This document shows positions 1-7,736 of a stretch of 64,000 nucleotides of DNA, in pieces. The notes beneath the pieces were generated by a model. It was not told the DNA's origin and did not search any database. It was given only the letters and a program-made list of their open reading frames with translations. Position 1 is the first letter of the stretch. Each line of letters starts with the position of its first letter. Location: contig JADFCZ010000005.1 of the NCBI GenBank assembly GCA_018263295.1, forward strand, positions 1-64,000, read 5' to 3'. This DNA is from Conexibacter sp. Lineage in GTDB: Bacteria > Actinomycetota > Thermoleophilia > Solirubrobacterales > 70-9. The position numbers and the translations under genes are program-made.

Positions 1-927
1 GCCTACGACACGATCTACTCGCTGACCCGCTGCGAGCGCGACCGCTACGCGGAGATGGGGCTCGAGACGCCCTACGTCCAGTGGGGGTTGCACCCGGAAC
101 TACTGCCGACCGGGTCCTCCGCTTCGCGTCCGGTCCGGTCGGTCGGTGGGGCGGACGGGGACGGGAGGACATATGTGTCCAACGCCGCCGGGGGGTCCGT
201 GGCGACCAGCCCTTCCGCGGCGGACCAGGGCGGCGCTCTCTCCCCGGCACCCCCGCAGGGCGAAGCCCGAGGAGGTGGCCGTGATTCCGGCGCCGCCGTT
301 CCCGAAGCTGGACCGCATATGGCGGACGGGCCGAAGGCCCGGAGCACATATGCGCAGGTACCTGACGTGGCGTTCTATTTCCCCGGGTCCTTCCTTGGGC
401 GGCGGAAGCCCATTCGCAAAGTGATCAAGGCCTTTGGAAAGGCCTCGGGCTCCCACCTTCGGTTGCTCATCAACGCGCAGGTTCCCCGCAACGATGCGGC
501 GCTGAAGGAGGCCGCTGCCGCCGATCCTCGGATCGAGCTGATGCTCGAGGACGAGCCCGAGGACGAGCATCGCGCGCGCTTCGCCGCCTGCGACGTCTGC
601 CTGGCGCCGTCGCGGTGGGAGGGCCTCGGCCTGCCGCTGTTCGAGGCGACGGCCTTCGGGATGCCGATCATCACCAACGACAAGCCGCCGATGTCGGAGA
701 TGGTCCTCGACGGGCGCAGCGGCATCCTCGTCCCCTCGACCCAGAACGGGACCGCCCGCTCCGGGATCCCGGCCTGGGACCCGGAGGTGCCGGCGCTGGC
801 CGCCGCGATCGAGCGGCTCGGCGACAGAGCGGAGCTCGAGCGGATGCGCGAGGGCGTCGCCGAGCTGGCCGCCGAGCGGTCGTGGTCGCGGACGGTCAGC
901 GACCTCGCGGCGCTGATCGGGACCTGA
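1..927 (+). CDS. GT4-like glycosyltransferase, 5' end outside window; carries an approximately 80-aa repeat-derived linker
   Basis: Frame 1 is open from base 1 (AYDTIYSLTRCERDRYAEMG...); SRWEGLGLPLFEATAFGMPIITNDKPPM is typical of GT4 C-terminal domains; paralogous to 1687-2763 and 6618-7736. Confidence 0.85.
   Translation, partial: AYDTIYSLTRCERDRYAEMGLETPYVQWGLHPELLPTGSSASRPVRSVGGADGDGRTYVSNAAGGSVATSPSAADQGGALSPAPPQGEARGGGRDSGAAVPEAGPHMADGPKARSTYAQVPDVAFYFPGSFLGRRKPIRKVIKAFGKASGSHLRLLINAQVPRNDAALKEAAAADPRIELMLEDEPEDEHRARFAACDVCLAPSRWEGLGLPLFEATAFGMPIITNDKPPMSEMVLDGRSGILVPSTQNGTARSGIPAWDPEVPALAAAIERLGDRAELERMREGVAELAAERSWSRTVSDLAALIGT
106..142 (-). repeat. Variable-stem hairpin repeat, copy A
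   Basis: CCGACCGG(106-113)/CCGGTCGG(135-142) perfect 8-bp inverted repeat around gtcctccgcttcgcgtccggt; on the minus strand the core is CCGGACGCGAAGCGGAGGA. Confidence 0.85.
245..281 (+). repeat. Variable-stem hairpin repeat, copy B
   Basis: CGGCACC / GGTGGCCG outer stem with one bulge; inner GGGC-GAA-GCCC; flanking cccGCA and GAGGA. Confidence 0.75.
314..354 (+). repeat. Variable-stem hairpin repeat, copy C
   Basis: CGCATATG/CATATGCG outer stem; inner CGGGCC-GAA-GGCCCG; flanking GCGGA and GAGCA. Confidence 0.8.
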
Positions 928-962
928 CCGCGGCCCGCGGGCGGCTACCCTCCCCGCTCGCG

Positions 963-1670
963 ATGAGCGAAACGGGCGACAACAGCACCGAGGCGGCGGG
1001 CGGCGAGTACGCCGTCGCCGGCAAGCCGAGCCGCTGGGAGCAGTTCCGGCTCCCGGTCGAGCTCTCCGGCCGCTCCTTCCTCGACGTCGGCTGCTGGGAG
1101 GGCGTCCACTGCGCCGAGGCCGTCCGCCGCGGCGCCGAGCCGGTCGTCGGCGTCGACATCTGCACCGGCGAGGACCTGCGCGCGAACGTCGAGCGCCACG
1201 GCTTCGAGTTCCTGCAGATGGACGTCTTCGGCGAGCTCTGGCAGGGCCTCGGCAGCTTCGACGTCGTCCTCTGCTCGGGCCTGATCTACAGCGTCCCGAG
1301 CCCGATGACCCTGCTGCTGCGGCTCGCGCGGGTCACCGGCGAGCTGCTCGTCATCGAGTCGGCCTCGACGACGAAGGGCGGCGACGAGCCGATCATGCTC
1401 TTCCGCGGCGAGGAGGACGGAAACCCGTCCAACTGGTGGATCCCCAACGTCGCCTGCCTCGAGCAGATGCTGCACGTCGCCGGGTTCGCCGGCGTCTCGA
1501 CCGTCTGGGAGGAGCCGCGCGAGGACCACTGGACCCGCGTCTGCCTCCACGCCGTGCCCCGCGACGGGGTCGACCGCGAGCGCCTGCTCCCGCGCAAGCC
1601 GCGGCTGATGAGCGTCCGCGGCGGCGATCGCGGCCGTGGACGCCGCGCATCCGAAGCCGGCTCCGGCTGA
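963..1670 (+). CDS. SAM-dependent methyltransferase
   Basis: FLDVGCWEGVHCAEAVRRGAEPVVGVDI is a class I methyltransferase motif I; ATG at 963. Confidence 0.75.
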   Translation: MSETGDNSTEAAGGEYAVAGKPSRWEQFRLPVELSGRSFLDVGCWEGVHCAEAVRRGAEPVVGVDICTGEDLRANVERHGFEFLQMDVFGELWQGLGSFDVVLCSGLIYSVPSPMTLLLRLARVTGELLVIESASTTKGGDEPIMLFRGEEDGNPSNWWIPNVACLEQMLHVAGFAGVSTVWEEPREDHWTRVCLHAVPRDGVDRERLLPRKPRLMSVRGGDRGRGRRASEAGSG

Positions 1671-1686
1671 CCTCGGAGCCTGAGCC

Positions 1687-2763
1687 GTGAACGTCGGCAT
1701 CGTCAGCAAGTGGTTCAACCGTGGCCAGCCGGTCGTCGGCCGCTACATCCGCTCCGCCGTGGACGAGCTCGGGCACCGCAGCTTCGTCCTCGCCAAGCCG
1801 CGCCGGGAGAAGGGGCCGATGGCGGGAGCGCTCGAGCGCACCGGAGTCTGGGACCAGCCCGATGTCACCGCCGCCTCCAGCTTCGAGACGCCGCTCGCCG
1901 AGTACGAGGCGTGGGTCGAGGCGAACTCGCTCGACGTGATCCTCTGCGATCAGAACTACCAGTTCGAACAGCTCGCTCGGCTCCGGGCTCGCGGCGTTCG
2001 GATCGTCGGCCGCTTCGTCTGGGAGCACTTCACCCGCGAGCACGTGGAGCCCGCGCTCGCCGCCTATGACGTCGTCTACTCGGTGACCCGCTGCGAGCAG
2101 GAACGTTACGCCGGCTGGGGCCTCGAGACTCCGCGGGTCCCATGGGGCATCCATCCCGAGTTGCTGGGGGTGCCGACGCACCGCAGCGACGACGGCCTCG
2201 TCCGCTTCGTCTTCCCCGGCGGCTTCCTCGGCCACCGCAAGCCGGCCGAGCCGGTCGTCGAGGCGTTCCGGGCCGCCCGCGGCGAGCACCTGAGGCTGCT
2301 GGTCAAGGCGCAGGTGGAGCGCTCCCGGCTGGAGGTGCTGCTGCCGATGATCGAGGCCGACCCGCGGATCGATTTGCGCCTCGCCGACGAGCGCTGGCAC
2401 GAGCACCTCGCCGCGATCGCCGCCAACGACGTCTCGATCTCGCCGTCGCGCTGGGAGGGCCTCGGCCTGCCCCTGTACGAGGCGGTCGCGTTCGGGATGC
2501 CGACGATCGCCAACGACGACCCGCCGATGAACGAGGTCGTCACCGACGACGTCAACGGCGTCCTCGTCCCCTCCCACCCCGACGGGACCGCCCGCTCGGG
2601 GATCCCGGCCCGCCGCCCCGATGTCGGCGCGATGACCGCCGCGATCGAGCACGTGGCGGACCCCACGGTGCTGGAGCGCCTGCGGCGCGGCACCGAGGCA
2701 TCGCGAGCCGACCACCGCTGGGAACGCACCGTCGCCGCGCTCGGCGAGCTGATCGTTCGCTGA
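1687..2763 (+). CDS. GT4-like glycosyltransferase
   Basis: MNVGIVSKWFNRGQPVVGRYIRS...SRWEGLGLPLYEAVAFGMPTIANDDPPMNE; GTG start. Confidence 0.85.
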   Translation: MNVGIVSKWFNRGQPVVGRYIRSAVDELGHRSFVLAKPRREKGPMAGALERTGVWDQPDVTAASSFETPLAEYEAWVEANSLDVILCDQNYQFEQLARLRARGVRIVGRFVWEHFTREHVEPALAAYDVVYSVTRCEQERYAGWGLETPRVPWGIHPELLGVPTHRSDDGLVRFVFPGGFLGHRKPAEPVVEAFRAARGEHLRLLVKAQVERSRLEVLLPMIEADPRIDLRLADERWHEHLAAIAANDVSISPSRWEGLGLPLYEAVAFGMPTIANDDPPMNEVVTDDVNGVLVPSHPDGTARSGIPARRPDVGAMTAAIEHVADPTVLERLRRGTEASRADHRWERTVAALGELIVR

Positions 2764-2766
2764 GGA

Positions 2767-3252
2767 TCAGCGACCGGGATCGTTGATCCGTCTGAGCTCC
2801 GCGAGGTCGATCTCGTCCCGATCCCGGCCTCCGGCGGTCTTCATCGCGATCAGGTCCTCGTAGGAGCAGATCAGGAGATCGAGGTCGCCGAGGCTGGAGC
2901 CGACGGCGCGCGATGCCAGCTCCTCGTAGCGGAGGCCGTGGATCGCCGACAGCGCATCGAGCGGTCCGGCCTCGGTCGAGAACCGGAAGTGGCCGCCGGC
3001 GGCGAGCCACTCAGCGGTGATGCCGGCGCCCGGCTCGGGGGTGTCTGCGAAGGTGACCTCGGCGCCGAGCTCGGCGAGCGCGGAGGAGAACCGCTCGCAA
3101 CTCGCGGCCTGCGTCGAATAGACCAGATCGACGTCCTCGGTGGCCCGAACGAAGCCGTGGGCCGCCACCGCGAGCCCGCCGACGAGCACGAAATCCACCT
3201 CGGCGCCAACCAGACGGCTCAGGAGCAGCCGCTGGGAGAGAGGGGGGCTCAC
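2767..3252 (-). CDS. Nucleotidyltransferase-fold protein (AbiEii/MNT-like)
   Basis: VDFVLVGGLAVAAHGFVRATEDVDLVYS resembles the GG..AxxxHG...DxD nucleotidyltransferase signature. Confidence 0.6.
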   Translation of the reverse strand: MSPPLSQRLLLSRLVGAEVDFVLVGGLAVAAHGFVRATEDVDLVYSTQAASCERFSSALAELGAEVTFADTPEPGAGITAEWLAAGGHFRFSTEAGPLDALSAIHGLRYEELASRAVGSSLGDLDLLICSYEDLIAMKTAGGRDRDEIDLAELRRINDPGR

Positions 3253-3428
3253 CGGGCAGCCCGGCGGACGCCGGCTCGCAGTTCGGCTGCGAGGCCGCTG
3301 AGTTCCAGCGCCGCCTCGATCCGCTCCGCCATCGTCGTCTCGCGGAATCGGCGACGGCGATCGGCCAGCGCAATCGCATCGAGCTCGCGCATCGCCGCGG
3401 CGTCGGTCGGGTCCTTCTTCACGGCCAT
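3249..3428 (-). CDS. Small 59-aa protein, stop overlaps the start of the downstream nucleotidyltransferase gene; not in the supplied ORF track
   Basis: Manual translation MAVKKDPTDAAAMRELDAIALADRRRRFRETTMAERIEAALELSGLAAELRAGVRRAAR*; GTGA overlap at 3249-3252. Confidence 0.6.
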   Translation of the reverse strand: MAVKKDPTDAAAMRELDAIALADRRRRFRETTMAERIEAALELSGLAAELRAGVRRAAR

Positions 3429-3483
3429 CGCACCTTGAACTTAGCCAGCCCGCGACTCGAATGCGTGCGCCGAGAAGGGGTCC

Positions 3484-3489
3484 TACAAT
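3484..3489 (+). promoter_or_regulatory. Candidate -10 box TACAAT upstream of the first sulfotransferase gene
   Basis: TACAAT in the intergenic region 3429-3564; no convincing -35. Confidence 0.4.
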
Positions 3490-3564
3490 CCGGCGTTCGC
3501 CCCGGCGCCCTCAGGCGACGCGGCGCCGGGATCGTCCACGGGTCACGTCAGACAGCAGTGGACG

Positions 3565-4563
3565 GTGGAAGCCTCTCTGCAACCGATGCCACTACCGAGC
3601 CCACAGCAAGCCTGGCGTCAGTCCAGGAGCCGCCGCGCCTCCGCGCGGGGAGCCGAGCGAACCCCGGCGCCCTTCGTCGTCGGCGTCAACCGCTCCGGTA
3701 CGACGTTGCTGCGGATGATGCTCGACGCGCACCCGCTGCTGACGATCCCGCCGGAGACGCACTTCATCCCCGAGGTGATCCGCCGCGCGAACCACGAGAA
3801 CACGCGGCGGCGCCTGATCCGCTCGATCACCAAGCATCCGCGCTGGGGCGACTTCGGGCTCGACGAGAACCAGTTCCGCGCCCGCGCCAAGCAGGTCCGG
3901 CCGCTGACCGCGGCCGGCGCGATCCGCTGCTTCTACGAGCTCTACGCCGAGCAGCAGGGCAAGCCGCGCTGGGGCGACAAGACCCCGCGCTACATGCGGG
4001 CGATGCCGCGGATCTCGCGCGCCCTCCCCGAGGCCCGCTTCATCCACCTGATCCGCGACGGCCGCGACGTCGCCCTCTCGCAGCGCGAGCGGGTGATCGA
4101 CGACGAGGACGTGACGATGGCCGCGATGGCCGAACGCTGGCAGCGGCGGATCGCCGCCGCCCGCGAGGGCGCCGCCGAGGTCAGGCCCGGCATCTACCTC
4201 GAGGTCCGCTACGAGGACCTGGTCGGCGACACCGAGTCGACCCTGCGTGAGATCTGCGAGTTCATCGGGCTCGAGTTCGACCCGGCGATGCTCGACTACC
4301 ACCGCCGCGCCGGCGACCGCCTCGCGGAGATGAACCGCGACCTCGACAACACCGACAACGGGATCGTCCGGACCGCCGACAACCGGCTCGCCGCCCACGC
4401 CCTGACGACCGAGCCGCCGACCACGAACCGCTGCGGGCGCTGGAAGACGGAGATGACCGCAGCTGAGGTCGCCGAGTTCGAGCGGGTCGCGGGCGGCATG
4501 CTCGCCGACCTCGACTACGAGCTCGGCGGCGACCGCGCGACCGCCGGGGAGGGAGTCGAATGA
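3565..4563 (+). CDS. PAPS-dependent sulfotransferase
   Basis: PFVVGVNRSGTTLLRMMLDAHP (5'-phosphosulfate loop) and LIRDGRDVALS (3'-phosphate motif). Confidence 0.85.
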   Translation: MEASLQPMPLPSPQQAWRQSRSRRASARGAERTPAPFVVGVNRSGTTLLRMMLDAHPLLTIPPETHFIPEVIRRANHENTRRRLIRSITKHPRWGDFGLDENQFRARAKQVRPLTAAGAIRCFYELYAEQQGKPRWGDKTPRYMRAMPRISRALPEARFIHLIRDGRDVALSQRERVIDDEDVTMAAMAERWQRRIAAAREGAAEVRPGIYLEVRYEDLVGDTESTLREICEFIGLEFDPAMLDYHRRAGDRLAEMNRDLDNTDNGIVRTADNRLAAHALTTEPPTTNRCGRWKTEMTAAEVAEFERVAGGMLADLDYELGGDRATAGEGVE

Positions 4564-5516
4564 GGCTGCCGCTCCGCCGCTCGAGGCCGGCCGGCCCCCC
4601 GGTTCCGTTCATCGTCGGCGTCACCCGCTCCGGCACGACGCTGCTGCGGCTGATGCTCGACGCCCATCCCGAGATGGCGATCCCGCCGGAGACGCATTTC
4701 GTCCCGGCGCTGATCAAGGCGACCCGCAAGCGCGGGGTCACCTGCGAGGAGGCGCACGCGATCGTCACCGGGCATCGCCAGTGGGGCGACTTCAACCTCG
4801 ACTCCGCCGCGCTGCTCGAGCGCTACTGCGCGCTCGACCGGATCGATCCGGAGACGACCATGCGGGCGTTCTTCGAGCTCTACGCCGAGGGCCAGGGCAA
4901 GCCGCGGTGGGGCGACAAGACCCCGAACTACGTCAAGCGGATGAAGCAGATCGACCGCTGGATCCCGGAGGCGAAGTTCGTCCACATGATCCGCGACGGC
5001 CGCGACGCCGCCCTGTCCCGCTTCAAGCGCATCCTCAAGGACCCGCCGCCGATGGAGATCGTCGCCGAGCGCTGGGTCCGCAAGATCGAGGACGCCCGCG
5101 CCGCCGGCGACGACCTCGACTACATCGAGGTCCAGTACGAGTCGCTCGTCCGCGACACCGAGCCCCAGCTGCGACGGATCGCCGAGTTCCTCGAGCTGCC
5201 GTGGGACGACTCGATGCTGCACTACTACGAACGCGCCGCCGACCGGCTCGCCGAGATGCACCGCGACCTGCCGTCGGAGGAGGGCAAGCCGCTGCGCCCC
5301 GCCGACCACCGCAAGGAGGCGCACGTGCTGACCTCGAAGCCGCCGGACCCGAGCAGGCTCGCGCGCTGGAAGCAGGACATGTCGCCGGAGGACATCGACG
5401 CGTTCGAGAGCGTCGCCGCGCCGATGCTGCGCGAGCTCGGCTACGACGTGATCGGCGACGGCGCGGGCGAAGCCCCGGCCGCCGCGCCGGCCGGCGAGGA
5501 GGGAGCAGGATCGTGA
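4560..5516 (+). CDS. PAPS-dependent sulfotransferase
   Basis: PFIVGVTRSGTTLLRLMLDAHP and MIRDGRDAALS; 4-nt overlap with previous gene. Confidence 0.85.
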   Translation: MRLPLRRSRPAGPPVPFIVGVTRSGTTLLRLMLDAHPEMAIPPETHFVPALIKATRKRGVTCEEAHAIVTGHRQWGDFNLDSAALLERYCALDRIDPETTMRAFFELYAEGQGKPRWGDKTPNYVKRMKQIDRWIPEAKFVHMIRDGRDAALSRFKRILKDPPPMEIVAERWVRKIEDARAAGDDLDYIEVQYESLVRDTEPQLRRIAEFLELPWDDSMLHYYERAADRLAEMHRDLPSEEGKPLRPADHRKEAHVLTSKPPDPSRLARWKQDMSPEDIDAFESVAAPMLRELGYDVIGDGAGEAPAAAPAGEEGAGS

Positions 5517-6442
5517 CCCACTCCCCCCTGAGCCGGATCCGACGCGACGGCGACGTACTCGACGAGGCACGGCCGCCGGCGCCGTTCGTGGTCGGGCTGA
5601 CCCGATCCGGCACGACGCTGCTGCGGATGATGCTCGACGCCCATCCCCTGCTCGCGGTCCCGCCGGAAACCCACTTCGTCCCCGATCTGATCAAGGCGGC
5701 GCGGGCCGAGCAGGGCACCGACGGGATGCTCGCGGCGATGACCTCGAACCGGACCTGGGAGGACTTCGGGATCGACGAGGCCGAGATCCGCGGGCGCCTC
5801 GACGCCGTCCCGGCCGGCGACGCCGCCGGAGCCGTCCGCGCCTTCTTCGAGGCCTACGCGGAGAAGCAGGGCAAGCCGCGCTGGGGCGACAAGACGCCCG
5901 CCTACATGCTCTCGGTCCAGCGGATCGGCCGGACGCTGCCGGAGTCGCGGTTCATCCACCTGATCCGCGACGGCCGCGACGTCGCCCTCTCGCAGACCGC
6001 ACGAGCGCTCAACGAGCAGCCACCGGCGGCCGAGCAGGCCGCCCGCTGGGTCAAGCGGATCCGGAAGTCGCGCGAGCAGGCCGCGGCCCTGAAGGGAGCG
6101 CGCTACGTCGAGGCCCGCTACGAGGACCTCGTCCGCGACCCGGAGGCGACGCTGCGGCGGATCTGCGAGTTCGTCGACCTGCCGTGGGACGAGGCGATGC
6201 TGAGCTACCACGAGCGCGCCGCCAAGCGGCTGACCGAGATGGCGGGGACGCTCCGCGCCGAGGGCACCCACGCCGAGCAGGAGGCGGGCTACCGGATCGC
6301 CAACCACGCCCCGACGACGAAGCCGCCCGACCCGGCGAAGCTCGACAAGTGGCGCCGCGAGATGAGCGCCGGCGACCTCACCGCCTACGACGCGGTAGCC
6401 GGGGAGCTGCTCGCCGAGCTCGGATACGAGGTGCCTGCGTGA
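5513..6442 (+). CDS. PAPS-dependent sulfotransferase
   Basis: GTG start at 5513 overlapping the previous stop; PFVVGLTRSGTTLLRMMLDAHP; LIRDGRDVALS. Confidence 0.85.
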   Translation: MTHSPLSRIRRDGDVLDEARPPAPFVVGLTRSGTTLLRMMLDAHPLLAVPPETHFVPDLIKAARAEQGTDGMLAAMTSNRTWEDFGIDEAEIRGRLDAVPAGDAAGAVRAFFEAYAEKQGKPRWGDKTPAYMLSVQRIGRTLPESRFIHLIRDGRDVALSQTARALNEQPPAAEQAARWVKRIRKSREQAAALKGARYVEARYEDLVRDPEATLRRICEFVDLPWDEAMLSYHERAAKRLTEMAGTLRAEGTHAEQEAGYRIANHAPTTKPPDPAKLDKWRREMSAGDLTAYDAVAGELLAELGYEVPA

Positions 6443-6478
6443 TGAGCTTCGACCGCCCCATAGGCGGCGCCCCGTTCC

Positions 6479-6515
6479 CGGCACCCCCGCAGGGCGAAGC
6501 CCGAGGAGGTGGCCG
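6479..6515 (+). repeat. Variable-stem hairpin repeat, copy D (same sequence as copy B)
   Basis: cggcacccccgcagggcgaagcccgaggaggtggccg, identical to 245-281. Confidence 0.8.
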
Positions 6516-6547
6516 TGATCTCAGCGCCGCCGCAGGCCGCCCCGGAG

Positions 6548-6583
6548 CGCATATGCCCGGACGCGAAGCGGAGGACATATGCG
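6548..6583 (+). repeat. Variable-stem hairpin repeat, copy E
   Basis: CGCATATG-CCCGGACGCGAAGCGGAGGA-CATATGCG. Confidence 0.85.
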
Positions 6584-6594
6584 AGTTGTCTTCG

Positions 6595-6622
6595 CCCGGA
6601 CGCGAAGCGAAGGACATATGCG
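6595..6622 (+). repeat. Variable-stem hairpin repeat, copy F (no left outer arm)
   Basis: CCCGGACGCGAAGCGAAGGACATATGCG; part of a 39-bp-period tandem duplication of 6556-6588. Confidence 0.7.
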
Positions 6623-7736
6623 AGTTGGTCTAGTCACGAAGTGGTTCAACCGCGGCCAGGCGTTCGTCTCCCGCTACATCCGCGACGCGCTCGACGCCCG
6701 CGGCCACGAGACGTTCATCCTCGCCCGGCCGACCCGCGACAAGGGCCCGATGGCCGCCCACGTCGACCGGACCGGCGTCTGGGACCAGCCGGGCGTGACC
6801 GAGGCGTCCGACTGGGAGGTCCCGTTCGAGGAGTACGAACGCTGGATCGCCGACAACCGGATCGAGGCTGTCCACTGGGACAACTGCTACCAGCACGAGG
6901 AGATCGCGCGGATCCGCGAGTCAGGGGTCCTCACGGTCGGGCGATTCGTCTGGGAGATGTTCTCGGCCGACGACGCCGAGCCGGCCAAGCGCGCCTACGA
7001 CGTCCTCTACTCGCTGACCCGCTGCGAGCAGCGCCGCTACGCCGAGCTCGGGATCGATTCCCCGTACATCCAGTGGGGCCTGCACCCGGAACTCCTCGAG
7101 GCGGCCGAAAAGGCCACGGCGGCCGGCCCTCATCCCCGGACGCGAAGCGGAGGAGATGAGGGAGTCGTCTCCTTCTACTTCCCCGGAGCTCTGCTCGGCC
7201 CCCGCAAGCCGCACAAGGAGATCGTCGAGGCGTTCTCGGCGGCGCGCGGCGACAACCTCCGGCTGATCTTCAAGGCGCAGCTGGAGCGCCGCATGAACTA
7301 CCTCGAGAAGGCCGTGGCCGCCGACCCCCGGATCGAGCTCGTGATCGACGACATGCCGACCGACGAGCACCTGCGGCTGTTCGCCTCCTGCGACGTCTGC
7401 CTCGGCCCGAGCCGCTGGGAGGGCCTCGGCCTGTTCCTCTACGAGGCGATCGCCTTCGGGATGCCGCAGATCACCAACGACAGCCCGCCGATGAACGAGG
7501 TCGTCAGAGACGGCATCAACGGACTGCTCGTCGGCGACCTCCAGGACGACACCGCACCCTCGGGGATCCCGTCGATGAAGCCCGACGTCGCCGATCTGAC
7601 CGCCGCCATCGAGCGGCTCGCCGACCCGGGCCTGCGCGCCGAGCTCGCCGCCGGCGCGGTCGCCGGGCGCGAGGAGTACGCCTGGGAGAAGACCGTCGAC
7701 GGGTACGCCGAACTGTTCGCCGGGGTGCGGGCGTGA
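6618..7736 (+). CDS. GT4-like glycosyltransferase
   Basis: MRVGLVTKWFNRGQAFVSRYIRDALDARGHETFILARP...SRWEGLGLFLYEAIAFGMPQITNDSPPMNE; alternative in-frame start at 6579. Confidence 0.85.
   Translation: MRVGLVTKWFNRGQAFVSRYIRDALDARGHETFILARPTRDKGPMAAHVDRTGVWDQPGVTEASDWEVPFEEYERWIADNRIEAVHWDNCYQHEEIARIRESGVLTVGRFVWEMFSADDAEPAKRAYDVLYSLTRCEQRRYAELGIDSPYIQWGLHPELLEAAEKATAAGPHPRTRSGGDEGVVSFYFPGALLGPRKPHKEIVEAFSAARGDNLRLIFKAQLERRMNYLEKAVAADPRIELVIDDMPTDEHLRLFASCDVCLGPSRWEGLGLFLYEAIAFGMPQITNDSPPMNEVVRDGINGLLVGDLQDDTAPSGIPSMKPDVADLTAAIERLADPGLRAELAAGAVAGREEYAWEKTVDGYAELFAGVRA
7127..7162 (+). repeat. Variable-stem hairpin repeat, copy G, in frame within glycosyltransferase
   Basis: CCCTCATC-CCCGGACGCGAAGCGGAGGA-GATGAGGG; core identical to copy E, outer stem different. 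Confidence 0.85.

Noticed and set aside
150-180. ggacggggacgggaggacatatgtgtcc as an eighth full repeat copy
   Set aside because: Shares GGACG...GGAGGACATATG with the family but has no matching left arm and only a 2-bp inner stem; treated as a possible degenerate copy only.
2767-3252. AbiE system formed with the AbiEi-like gene at 42710
   Set aside because: The two genes are ~40 kb apart and the AbiEi-like protein has a DUF559-like C-terminus; no evidence they pair.
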